A DNA stretch of 64,000 nucleotides from Morella rubra (lineage: Eukaryota; Streptophyta; Magnoliopsida; Fagales; Myricaceae). Of the stretch, positions 23,183-32,763 are shown one piece after another. Made by a program: the position numbers and the translations under genes. The stretch covers positions 9,025,986-9,089,985 of the forward strand of contig CM025854.1 in assembly GCA_003952965.2 (NCBI GenBank). The letters are read 5' to 3'. Below the pieces are notes generated by a model. The model had not been told where the DNA came from, made no database searches, and worked only from the letters and a program-made list of their open reading frames with translations. Numbering within the stretch: the first letter of the stretch is position 1; each line of letters starts with the position of its first letter.

Positions 23183-23904
23183 ATGATGACAATAAATTGA
23201 TAGTTTTGGGATGACTCCCCCTATCTTTTGCAATTAGAAAATCATTTGAAACTTGAGACAAAATTTTAGTAGCCAATATTCATAATCCAATTCAAAAGGA
23301 GAATATATAGTCATTAAAACTATCAACACATTTCTTCCCTTTTGTCACATCAAAAAGACAGAATATAAACTTAGATGGATGCATCACCTAAAATTTGATA
23401 AAAATTAAGATCTGTGGATGCATTATCCATCAAGCTTTCCCAAACATGCATTATACCAATACCCATCACATGATCAAAGGGAATACAAGCATATCGACAT
23501 TAAGAAATCTTCCCCTTTGTCAATCAAAAAATGAATGCATGGATAGAACTCGAATAGTCATTTTCATTTAAAAGAATATCCAAAAGAACAATTTGGGCTT
23601 TTAAATGACAATCATATTGAAATGGTATAAATGATGACTAATAGGGACTCAAGAGTCCATCGCTATTACGATAGTAGCCCACCGAATGGGTTTGTACCAA
23701 CCTCTTAGCTACCAATGACAATTTAAAGGTCATTCTCAACCAAAAAATTTGGCTCACAAAATCTCATAAAAGTTCATGATTTTGTAAAAATGTCATTTTA
23801 GAGATGTTCTATTTTGATAAATGCAAGAAATACGTCAAAGATAAATACATTTGCATTAACACATAAGAAATCATCATTAACCAACAATTTAGAACAAATT
23901 CTCA

Positions 23905-25765
23905 ATCAAGGATTTAGAAGTTACTAAAGGTTTTCCCTTAGCATTTGTCCTCAAATGTCACAAGCCTTCTTGATAGGCAAGTTTCATCCAAGTACTCTTT
24001 ATTGCTCCATCTTCTTGAATCCTATAAAAGAATGAAGAAAATATTTTTGGTACCCAAGCTTTCTTGGGTCCTTCGATGTTAGCCTTGGTTCCTTTTGGAA
24101 CCCATGTCTTCTTGAGAGTCTTGCTCCCAAGTTTCTTCAATGCACAATACAAAATTAGATGCCCATATTTGTTGCAAAAATGGCATGTTTGAGTAGGTGC
24201 ACAAAAAGACTTAGCCTTCAAAAAATAGTTCTTAAAATATTTTTGGTGAATAGAAGGCTTGTAGCCTAAGCCACTTTTGTCAAAGACACATCTTTGACTA
24301 CCAAGAATCAAATCCAAAGATTTCTTTTCTTGAGTGAACTTCTCAAGGATTTTGCTTTGAGAAATTATTTTGTTGTTCAAAGCAACTTTCTCCTTTTCAA
24401 ATTCTAAAGTTTTTTGTTGGAGTAAATCATTTTCAAGCTTTAGAGTATTTCTCTCATTTTCTAATAAATCAATTTCTTTTGAGATCAAAATGAGTTTCTT
24501 TTTCAAGGATGTATATTTTGAATAAAGTTTTTCAAATTGACAAAGAAGTTCATCAAAGGCATTTTGAAGTTCAATATATGAAAGTTAGGTTCATCATCCG
24601 AAGAGTATACCTCATCATCATCCTCAAATGCCATGAGGCACATGTTAGTGATTTCTCCATCTTCGGAGGAGGAGGAGGAGCTTCATCGTTAACATGCCAT
24701 GATGTCTTCTTGTATTTGAGGCTTCTCTTCTCTTTCTTTCTTTTGAGGAAGTTCTTGAACTTTCTAGTCATCAAGACTATGTCTTCCTCATCGTCATCCT
24801 CATCTTCAATTATCGAAGATTTGAGAGCGATCCTCATCTTCTTGATCTGTTTTCTCATCATTTGAGCCTCATCTCGCATGAGAGATCGGCTCGCTAGACA
24901 ATCAGGGTTCCATTCCTTTGGAAATCGGGATTTAGAAGTTACCCCTTAGCATTTGTCCTTGTCACAAGCCTTCCAAGTTTCAAAGTACTCTTTATTGGAA
25001 TCCCCCAAGCTTTCTTGGGTCCTTCGTGTTAGCCTTGGTTCCTTTTGGAACCCATGTCTTCTTGAGAGTCTTGCTCCCAAGTTTCTTCAATGCACAATTT
25101 AGATGCCCATCTTTGTTGCAAAAATGCATGTTTGAGTAGGTGCACAAAAAGACTTAGCCTTCAAGTTCTTAAAATATTTTTGGTGAATAGAAGGCTTGTA
25201 GCCTAAGCCACTTTTGTCAAAGACACATCTTTGACTTCAAATCCAAAGATTTCTTTCCTTGAGTAAAAGTTTTGCTTTGAGAAATTATTTTGTTGTTCAA
25301 AGCAACTTTCTCCTTTTCAAATTCTAAAGCTTTTTGTTGGATAAATCATTTTCAAGTTTAGAGTATTTCTCTCATTTTTTAATAAATCAATTTCTTTTGA
25401 GATCAAAATGAGTTTCTTTTTCAAGGATGTATATTTTGAACCAAGTTTTTCAAATTGACAAAGAAGTTCAAAAGGCATTTTGAAGTTCAATATATGAAAG
25501 TTTAGGTTCATCATCGAAGAGTATACCTCATCATCATCCTCAAATGCCATGAGGCACATGTTATGATTTCTCCATCTTCTTCACTTTCATCGTTAACATT
25601 GATGTCTTCTTGTATTTGAGGCTTCTCTTCTCTTTCTTTCTTTTGAGGAAGTTCTTGAACTTTCTAGTCATCAAGACTATGTCTTCCTCATCGTCATCCT
25701 CATCTTCTTATGAAGATTTGAGAGCGATCCTCAATCTTCATTTTCGAGCATTTGGATCTCATGGT
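23905..25765 (-). pseudogene. Copia A gag C-terminal region, present twice in tandem
   Basis: The copy at 24900-23958 keeps a long frame: RKFKNFLKRKKEKRSLKYKK, then a coiled-coil stretch (LILISKEIDLLENERNTLKL), then the zinc knuckle CHFCNKYGHLILYC near residue 108 of the 182-aa frame (CX2CX4HX4C), then a basic tail. The copy at 25765-24905 repeats the same text but lacks many blocks of 1-20 bases, with almost no substitutions between the retained blocks. Its knuckle frame is destroyed. Gag would form the virus-like particle and bind RNA. Neither copy joins in frame with the N-terminal part. Confidence 0.8.
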
Positions 25766-26380
25766 CATGAGGATCCGAGAAGCTCTTCTAGAGGTAGCTT
25801 GGTGAGATCTTTAGCCTCTTGAATCGCGGTCACCTTTGCTTCCCAAGACTTTGGTAGTGACCTAAGGATTTTTCTCACCAAATAGTTAGTATAAGATTTA
25901 CCAAGAGCATTCAAAGCATTTATAATGTTGGTAAATCTATACATGTCACTAATGGATTCTTCCGGTGTCATTTTAAATAACTCATAGTTATGGACAAACA
26001 TACTAATTTTGGACTCTTTGACTTGGTTTGTCCCTTCATGTGTAATCTCTAGAGCATGCCAAATTTCCTTAGCATTTGTGCAAGAATATATTCTATTAAA
26101 CTCTCCTCTATCTAAAGCACAATATAATATGTTCATAGCTCTTGCATCTAGAGAGATTTTCTTTTTGTCTAGGTCACTATATTCATTTTCGTTTTTAAAA
26201 GTTTCAACCTCTCCAACTTTCTTTGTGGGAATATGTGGACCATTCAATATGCATAACCATAAATCATAATCAATAGATTGAAAATAAATACTTATCCTAA
26301 CTTTCCAATATGCATAATCACTACCATTAAAGAATGGTGGTCTAATGTGAAAGTCCCTCAACTTGAGTGTTGAACTTGAA
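25765..26380 (-). pseudogene. Copia A gag N-terminal part (UBN2 domain)
   Basis: The 198-aa frame 26361-25765 reads LRDFHIRPPFFNGSDYAYWK near its start, then AREIWHALE-like text (AKEIWHALEITHEGTNQVKE), then FKMTPEESISDMYRFTNIIN, then RKILRSLPKSWEAKVTAIQE, then LPLEELLGS. These are the gag_pre/UBN2 hallmarks of plant Copia elements. Upstream at about 26387 the expected start appears as ATGCAACTTC, where related elements have ATGGCAACTTC, so a single G loss puts the ATG out of frame. At 25770 two C losses break the frame after ELLGS. The defects are of the homopolymer type. Confidence 0.8.
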
Positions 26381-26423
26381 GTTGCATTCTAACTCAAGAT
26401 TTTTAAATCTTGTGTAACGAGCA

Positions 26424-26441
26424 CCAAGCTCTGATACCAAT
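26424..26441 (-). other. Primer-binding site (initiator tRNA-Met)
   Basis: The minus strand reads TTGGTATCAGAGCTTGG right after the 5' LTR. TGGTATCAGAGC is the standard Copia primer-binding site, complementary to the 3' end of initiator tRNA-Met. Confidence 0.85.
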
Positions 26442-27682
26442 TGTAAGTCCAAGGATTAAGGCAACCCAAAAGGGGGGTGAATTGGGTTTCAAACTTTTTC
26501 GCTTTTAACCCCCAAAGTCGTGTTTGCAAAGTAAAGACTAATTTAGCACAAGTATATTGATGCAACAATTAAATAAGTGCTAAATGTAAAGAGTAGGTTT
26601 AGAGAAGCAAACACGAGATTTTTAGGTGGTTCGGCAAACCGCCTACATCCACCCCTCAAGCTCCTTTACCGAGCCTTGAGGTTTTTCCACTATCTTCCAA
26701 ATAGTGTACACACTAGCTTCTGGGTGCTAGAGAACCTACAAGTGTTTTCCTAGGCTCAACACTCACAACTCAACCAACCTTGAGATATACCCTCTCTAAG
26801 CTTCTTCTTTAGTGAACAACCTCACTAAAGGAATCACCTCTTTTGGATAGGAAGATTACAAGAATAAACTCTCTCAAAGAGTGGATATGAAAATGAAAGC
26901 TCTATCTCTTTGATTCACACAATGACAAGGATAAGAAAGTGTAATTTGTGTGAATGATATGAGAAATATGGAATAGGAAGGTTTAAGATATTTCTCAAGT
27001 TAAGTAAAATGATATGTGGTCGTTCTCCTTGTTTAGAGACAATAGGAAGTCTTTATATAGGCCACATGAAAAAAAATTAGCCGTTTCTAGCCGTTATGAA
27101 TTTTACCATTGTACCGGTTGATCGCTTCATGTACCAGTCGACCGCTTCAGGGTTACCGTTACCCAACGGTCATATTGTCAGAGCTCAACGGATCTATTTC
27201 AAATCATAGAACGGTAGACCGCTACACCAAGCGGTTGAAGGCCGGTCAACCGCTTACCGGTCGACCTCTTCAACTTAAGCACATGATCGGTTCATTTAAA
27301 ACAACGATTTTGGCCACTTTAAAACATCCAATTTTAAAGACTACTTCCATAAGTATATAAAAGGTTTGAGAGTTTGATTGGGGTGTTTTGAAACCATTTA
27401 AAAAATATTTATTCTTTCAAACAAGAGGTAAAACGGTTTATGCACGTTTTGAAAGATATGCAAGTGTACTTCAAAATCCTTGTCAAAAGTGAAACTAAGA
27501 GTTACAAGATTATACCCTATGGTCTTGAATCTTCACTTTTGAGCTCCTTGCATCTTCTTGATCTTCAATCTTCTTGTCTTTGGCTCTTTGATAAAAATGT
27601 CTTTGTCTTTTAAGATGTCCATTTTGTAAACTTAATCCATTTATTGAAATCATCAAAATATCGATTGTGACAAAAGCCAACA
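26442..27682 (-). repeat. Copia A 5' LTR
   Basis: This is the LTR upstream of gag on the minus strand. It has TG...CA ends, the same U5 signature and TATA box (near 27050) as its partner, and lies next to the primer-binding site. It has CGGTCGACC-type repeats at 27112-27270. Compared with 21954-23166 it shows mostly indels (for example GGTGGTTCGG against GGTGTTCGG, and CAAACCGCC against CAAACCCGCC). Confidence 0.88.
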
Positions 27683-29430
27683 ATTTTGAAGGAAGCTCAC
27701 CAACTTTAATTGGTTATTGTGGCTAAAAGAGTAACGATAAAGTTTATGATTTTTTTTAATTTCTTTGATTGTGAATTCAGTCGGAGCTTCTTATAAACAA
27801 AGAGATATTCTTCGATAAAGTCAACATGAGAAGATAGTTTGGATAGGGGAGACATTTCTAGTGGAATGGGCATAAATCAGGAAACCAGTTTAGGTGATAC
27901 TCGTTGAGGTTCATACCATGTTACAATAATCCGTCTCTTCACTATGTGGTCAACAGTGTTGGATGTACTTGAAAACATACATAAGGATGGCACTAGCTCA
28001 GAACAAACATCCATGGCTATAAGTCTGTTGGATAAGATGCAAAGCTTCGACTTTGTATTTATTATGCATTTGTTGAGGAATATATGAGAATTACAAATGA
28101 ATTGTCACAGGCCTTACAGCGAAAGGATCAAGACATTATTAATGCTATGACTTTGGTTGGAGTTGTGAAGCATCGGTTGCAGGATTTTGAGGGAAATAAA
28201 ATGGGATGCTTTTTTGGAAGTCAAAACCTTTTGTGTGAATAATTCTATCGATGTACCCAATATGGAAGACATTATTCTAACTCGTGATGGAGGCAAACAA
28301 TTACTTAATTATTTTCGTGTGGAACCAAATTATTGATTTGATCACTCAGGAGATGGATCATCGTTTCGTAAGTACGGAGTTACTTCTTTACATAGTATCT
28401 GATCCAAGGAACTCATTAGCATTTGATCATGCTAAGTTACTTCGTCATGCTGAGCTTTATCCAAAAGATTACTTGATCATATGATACTTAGAGGATATCA
28501 TAAATGCATGGGCAATTTTCAACTGGTTCCAGTCAATTGATCACTAAAAATGATTGTTGTTTTGACTAGGAAATAGTTGGCGACCATCCGTTGGGAGTAA
28601 AAATCATGATAGATGCTCGGGATAATGCTCAGAATATCAGTTTAGTATATATTTGTTGAGTTTAATAAAGACGAATATGCCATTTGTTGAAGGAATATCA
28701 TTAAGCATCTGAAGACTTTTTATTAATGCTATGTCATCGGTTGCAGGCTTTGAGGGAGATAAAATGGGATGTTTTTTGGAAGTCAAAAATTTTTGTGTGA
28801 ATAATTCTATCATGTGCCCAATATGGAAGACATTATACCAACTCGCAGGTTTGCTTGGCGTGGAAGGCAAACAATTATTATTTGCATTATTTTCGTGTGG
28901 AAGTGTTTTGCCAAGTTATTGATTTGATCACTCAGGAGATGGATCATCGTTTCATAGAAGTAAGTACGGAGTTACTTCTTTACATAGCATATCTGATCCA
29001 AGGAACTCATTCTCAGCATTTGATCATGCTAAGTTACTTCGTCTTGCTGAGCTTTATCCATAAGATTTCTCAGCAACTGATCATATGATACTTAGAGATC
29101 AACTTCACACCTACATTTATGATATGAGAAATAATAATGCTTTTTGGGCTTCAAGATATTGAGGTCTTGCTGTGAAGATGGTTGAGACAAGAAAGCATAC
29201 TTTTATCCATTGTTTATCTCCTTATTGAGTTGACATTGGTCTTACTAGTTGCGACTGAACCGTTGAGAGAGTGTTCTCTGCGATGAATTATCAAGACTGA
29301 TTTGCGTAATAGGATGGGAGATGACTGGATGAATAATAGTATGGTAGTATATATTGAGAAGGAAATTTTTAAACTATTGAGAACGAAACATATTGCAATG
29401 TTTTCAGAAGATGCAGACCCATAGGATCCA
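27683..29430 (+). pseudogene. hAT transposase C-terminal part with dimerisation domain
   Basis: Reading resumes as ILKEAHQL..LVIVAKR after the Copia insertion, with a stop already at 27710. It continues LFTMWSTVLDVLENIHKDGT and QALQRKDQDIINAMTLVGVV. From 28190 the text is duplicated: 28190-28495 and 28745-29095 encode the same segment (NKMGCFLEVKNFCVNNSI... PRNSLAFDHAKLLRHAELY). The end, 29170-29430, reads VETRKHTFIHCLSPY and TVERVFSAMN, then TDLRNRMGDDWMNNSMVVYI, the hAT C-terminal dimerisation domain (xxxERxFSAMxxxKTxLRNxMxDxxL). Numerous stops and frameshifts are present. Confidence 0.8.
28190..29095 (+). repeat. Tandem duplication inside the hAT gene, first copy deletion-ridden
   Basis: Blocks at 28190-28495 and 28745-29095 match almost base for base. 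The first copy lacks several short pieces present in the second (for example the AGGTTTGCTTGGC block, TATTTGCA and GTTTTGCC). The second copy agrees better with the expected hAT frame, so the first is the altered one. The spacer 28496-28744 has partial similarity to text upstream of the first copy. Confidence 0.75.
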
Positions 29431-29626
29431 ATTACCACCTCTCAGTCTCAGCAAATAGTATAATACGTGTAGTACAATATAATATATTTTTAATATTTTT
29501 AGTCCTTAATTTTCAATATTTTAACTCTAAGACATTTTTTTGAGTCACATAGTAAAAAAAAAAAAATTGTCATTTTCCTTAAGGAATTGGCCCCCTTCAT
29601 ATTCTGGTTCCACCACTAAATTTGGG

Positions 29627-30003
29627 CCAATAAATGTGCAATGTAGCCAATGCTTGAAGGTCAAGTTATGAAACACCCTACCCAATCGACATCTAAAGAT
29701 GCATATAGAGGGAATTCGGAGGTGCACCGGAGGTGAAGTACATCAAGTGTACCATGGATATATTGCAAGATGCGCTTTACCAATTGTAGATGGATGTTGA
29801 GATGTACGTTCCATATATTGTGATACATAATTCACACTATATGTTATATTAAGCCTGGCAAGAGTGAGATATTAGAAAAATAAAAAGATCCTCTATAGAA
29901 CCTCATTGTGGAGGGGAGTGCGTCCCTTAGTTGACAAAGGGGTGATAGTTAGCTTGCAAGGTAACATATCAGCCCTCTTGATAAGAATATCAAGTGTAGA
30001 CTT
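29627..30003 (-). pseudogene. Copia reverse transcriptase end and RNase H start
   Basis: Minus-strand frames read YLTLARLNITYSVNYVSQYM, the conserved YLTxTRPDIxxAVxxVSQFM motif of Copia RT, then a decayed IxRYLKGT region (IGKAHLAIY), then DVDWVGCF and HCTFIGPN, matching SDADWAGCxDTRRSTTGYxxFLGxNLISW. The text breaks at the hAT boundary and continues at 19158. Confidence 0.7.
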
Positions 30004-31175
30004 AGGGTCCGTTTGTTTGCTTGTAAAACTATTACTTTACGTAAAAAAAATTTCTTTGAAACGTTTTCAAGAAAAAATTTTCCTTTTCAATGTTTGGTTA
30101 TTCTTTTAAAATATTTTCAAGAAAATATTTTTTTATGTTTGACACGCTTAATGATTTACGTTTTTACATAAAAAGGTTTAATTAATGTACAGGTCTATGT
30201 AGTTTACACTTTTGACATTTTAGTCCCTCAGGAATTGATTTCAACCATCAGATTTTCAGGTAAGTTTTTTAGACAAATCGATCTCTCGTCCAATTGCCGT
30301 TAGCCAACAGACGAAATGGTGCTTAGGCGGATTTTAGATGCCATCTCAACGCCAATTGTAGGCTGTCTCATGGATAAAAAGTTTTCTCAAAATTTTAATA
30401 TTTTAATCCCTAAGGTACTGATTTCAACATAAAGTTTACTGAGGTACAGTATTGCGATAAAATTGGTCTCTGCAGTTCAATTGTCGTTAGCCAACTAAGA
30501 GAGAAGTGTCAACGTGGCCTGGAAAGAGAAGAATATAAAACTATCATATGCAACATTCAAATTCAGTTTTTATTTAAAAAATATTACTTTTTAATTTATA
30601 TATCATTTTTTTATTTTTAAAAATTTGTCTTTGAGGGGCATTTCGGTTATTTTGAATGTAGTTTAACACCCAAATCAAGCGGAAGGCAATAATTGATTAT
30701 TTTTAAAACATATGGGGTGGAATAAAATATTTTGGAACTTAAGGGAGACTTTCTGTTTTTTGCGCAAAGATATGGGGCGTACTATAATGTTCCCCCAAAA
30801 AAAAATTTGGTTTATGAAAAATTTAAGCTTAGTTTGTTTTCTGGAAAATAATAGAGTTTTTACCGTTGACTTGAAAACTTTTTACTTTGACTTCATTTTC
30901 AGGTACTTGCCAAATACCTGAAAACAAGTAAAACAAATTGCGAATTTGTTTTACAAAGCAAACAAACGGATCCTAAAAGCTTGAGACAATAACAAACAAA
31001 TCATTCGTTGTTGCAATGGAGCATGTCAGCCCTCTTGATCAGAATATCAGGTGTATACTTAGCTTGAGACAAAGTAAACAAATCATCCGTTGTTGCAATG
31101 GAGCATGTCAGCCCTCTTGATCAGAATATCAGGTGTATACTTAGCTTGAGACAGTAAACAAATCATCAGTAGTTG
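29952..31175 (-). repeat. 82/83-bp tandem repeat derived from Copia RT, split by an insertion
   Basis: Full units lie at 30979-31061 and 31062-31143, with partial units at 29952-30001 and 31144-31175. Each unit encodes on the minus strand KYTPDILIKRADMLHCNNG, the RT segment known as QxKYxxDLLxKxxMxDCKP. The domain segment was therefore multiplied in place. The element 30002-30976 sits inside the array. Confidence 0.8.
30002..30976. mobile_element. TIR transposon, 975 bp, within the RT tandem repeat
   Basis: The left end reads TTAGGGTCCGTTTGTTTGCT then TGTAAAA. The right end reverse-complements to TTAGGATCCGTTTGTTTGCT then TTGTAAAA, a clear inverted-repeat pair with further subterminal similarity (GTAAAACAAATT and GAAAACTTTTTACTTT words). 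No TSD could be fixed because the host repeat is degenerate at the junction. The interior has no ORF of note. Text at 30178-30680 (TTTTAGTCCCTCAGG, ATTGCCGTTAGCCAACAGAC) looks like a further, older insertion, since a related phrase recurs at 30479-30500. Confidence 0.7.
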
Positions 31176-31340
31176 GGGTCACTTGGATCCCCCAAAACAT
31201 AGTGGAGAGGACCAAAGTCCTTCGTCTTAAATTCACCGCTTAAGAGTGAAATGTAGTGATTAAGGAGGGAAATAGTGGAACCAATGAATGTGATATCTCC
31301 TACATATAGTAAATATGTTTAGTCGGTCAATAAAAGCATT
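31144..31340 (-). pseudogene. Copia reverse transcriptase core fragment
   Basis: On the minus strand the frame reads LLYVGDITFIGST, the catalytic YVDD motif region with the first Asp changed to Gly. It is followed by LLSGEFKTKDFGPLHYVLGD, the family motif LxxxFxMKDLGPLxYFLGI. The catalytic change and flanking stops show it is dead. Confidence 0.7.
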
Positions 31341-31619
31341 TGCATTCCTTATGTTGTTCGCTATACCTAAGAAACACACAAGGGAGAGATTTAAAATGAA
31401 ACTTTTTTGTAGTGGAATTCAACACAAGGAAAACATTTACTGCCAAATATTCAGAGATACTTATAATGCTTGGTGTCCAATCTGTTTGTTTGTTTTTTTA
31501 ATCAAGACACATTTTTTTGAAAGTTAGAAAAGTTATAGTTGAGAAATTACAGTAAAAATTGCTCTAACAGCCAGAAACAAACCTAGGGGTCCATAGCCCA
31601 TAAGAGATGATACAAGGTC

Positions 31620-32010
31620 CTCATGAGTGAGCGCAGAGGTCCCGGAAAACGAGCTGAGGTGTGTAAGGATACGAGAGTAGGTGTTTAATACCGTTATTCT
31701 GCAAAAAAAATTGTGAGTAAGGTATGGGTAATAAATTCACCACCACCATCGGTTTGATCTTGATTTTGTATTGTTGTCAACATGCTGTCAAAGAAAATAA
31801 AGACACGATAGAAATATGATTTTCGCTTTAAGGGAAATATATAAACAACTAAGGCTTTGCTGTGGTCTTTTTTGTAAAAAAAATTAGTGGAACCGCCACC
31901 AGCAATCCCAGACATTGCAGCCCTCCTTGTCACGGAGTTGACAGAAATTTTGTGAGAATGCAAGTGGGGAATTATTTTCCAGGCATTAATTTTGTGTAAA
32001 TCCCTCACCT
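31620..32010 (-). pseudogene. Copia integrase core fragment
   Basis: The minus-strand frame 32008-31694 contains YIFPLKRKSYFYRVFIFFDS followed by QTDGGGEFITHT. These are the Copia integrase segments FPLxxKSDVxxxFxxFxxxV and QSDGGGEF (second catalytic Asp). From 31660 another frame gives HLLSYPYTPQ, the LSCPYTPQQNG region before the catalytic Glu. The N-terminal HHCC zinc region is not seen. Confidence 0.7.
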
Positions 32011-32763
32011 TTTTGGACTTGAAAGACTAGCCAGGTATGTGTAGTTGATTGGGAATTGGAGCCATGGTTCTTTTGACCAGAATAACTCAATTTGAGTTGT
32101 ACGCCCAATTAATTAGGGACCATTTTATATGTACGCGGGTGACATGGCCATGAACAAACCATTGTTGCGTGTGTAATAACGAATAGCCCAGTCCTCCTTC
32201 AAGAAAAATTGGTTCGGCTCCCTGGCAACATCCTAAAATTGCTTACAGCTCCTTATATTTTATTTTATGTGTACATATAATTGTGCAATTTTTCTCGTTT
32301 ATTTCTCATTTATTTCTCAATTTCAGAAAATCTAAAAAATACGAAATCTTTTTCTAAATAAGTTATTGTACTTCTTACCAATTTTATGAACAAAAGTGAG
32401 AAGTTTACAGCTAAATATCTAAAAAGAAGTCATATTCTTTCAGAGTAAGGAATAAACTTTTGGTAGCATCCGTTCTCTTGGAGGACAGGGTCAAAATAGT
32501 AAAAGAATATTCAAACGAACAAATCAAACTGAACAGGTTGGCAAGCCCAAAACAACCAAAGGAGTTTGGCTGTCTGGCTCTGAAGAGAGTCTGTCTGCTT
32601 TACCTCTCGAATGCCAGCCTGTTTGCTATCTATCTCTCTCTAAAACGGTCTTTCTCCTGCTATTTATATGTATAACCAATATGGAAGGCTCTGGGTATAA
32701 ATTTTCTTGTTTTTTAAACGATCGGTCCTGTTTTCTTGCTGTTGAATTTTGGAGAGAGACGCC
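32011..32763 (+). promoter_or_regulatory. Upstream region of MOB1
   Basis: No gene is visible. A CT-rich run (CTATCTATCTCTCTC, about 32627-32641), a CCAAT box (32675-32679) and a TATAAAT sequence (32696-32702) lie in order before the MOB1 start at 32764. The TATA box would place transcription start near 32730 with a short leader. These sites are inferred from position and consensus only. Confidence 0.4.

Larger units (their letters stand above)
21954..27682 (-). mobile_element. Copia family A element with two LTRs and gag only, TSD ATTTT
   Basis: Two long terminal repeats (21954-23166 and 26442-27682) begin TG and end CA on the plus strand, and ATTTT flanks the element exactly (21949-21953 and 27683-27687). 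On the coding (minus) strand the order is LTR, primer-binding site, gag with UBN2 region and zinc knuckle, polypurine tract, LTR. The 3.3-kb interior has no protease, integrase or reverse transcriptase. It is therefore a non-autonomous gag-only derivative of a SIRE/TNT1-94-like Copia element. Part of the interior is duplicated in tandem. It interrupts the hAT transposase between GLKSLI and LKEAHQL. Confidence 0.9.
19159..29618 (+). mobile_element. hAT element (DUF4371/TTF-type), TSD AATTTRGG
   Basis: The left end is CAGTGGCGGATG. The right end reverse-complements to TAGTGGTGGAAC, a pair of imperfect hAT inverted repeats. The 8-bp duplication is AATTTAGG (19151-19158) and AATTTGGG (29619-29626), one mismatch. 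A CT-rich leader (19390-19560) precedes the transposase gene, which starts near 20384. The total is 10.46 kb, of which 5.7 kb is the nested Copia element 21954-27682 and about 0.4 kb is another insertion near 20970-21350. The transposase is broken in several places, so the element is dead. Confidence 0.88.
18690..32010 (-). mobile_element. Ty1/Copia pol remnant, split by hAT and other insertions
   Basis: Minus-strand pieces follow pol order: integrase (about 32005-31620), reverse transcriptase (31340-31145, then 30003-29627), then RNase H (19158 down to about 18700). The hAT element 19159-29618 separates RNase H. Joining the flanks after removing one 8-bp duplication gives an intact reading across the break (GPNCISWCAKKQ, the RNase H core motif). 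This proves the outer element was one piece. A second insertion (30002-30976) separates the RT blocks. No LTRs were found for this element, and stops are frequent. Confidence 0.75.
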
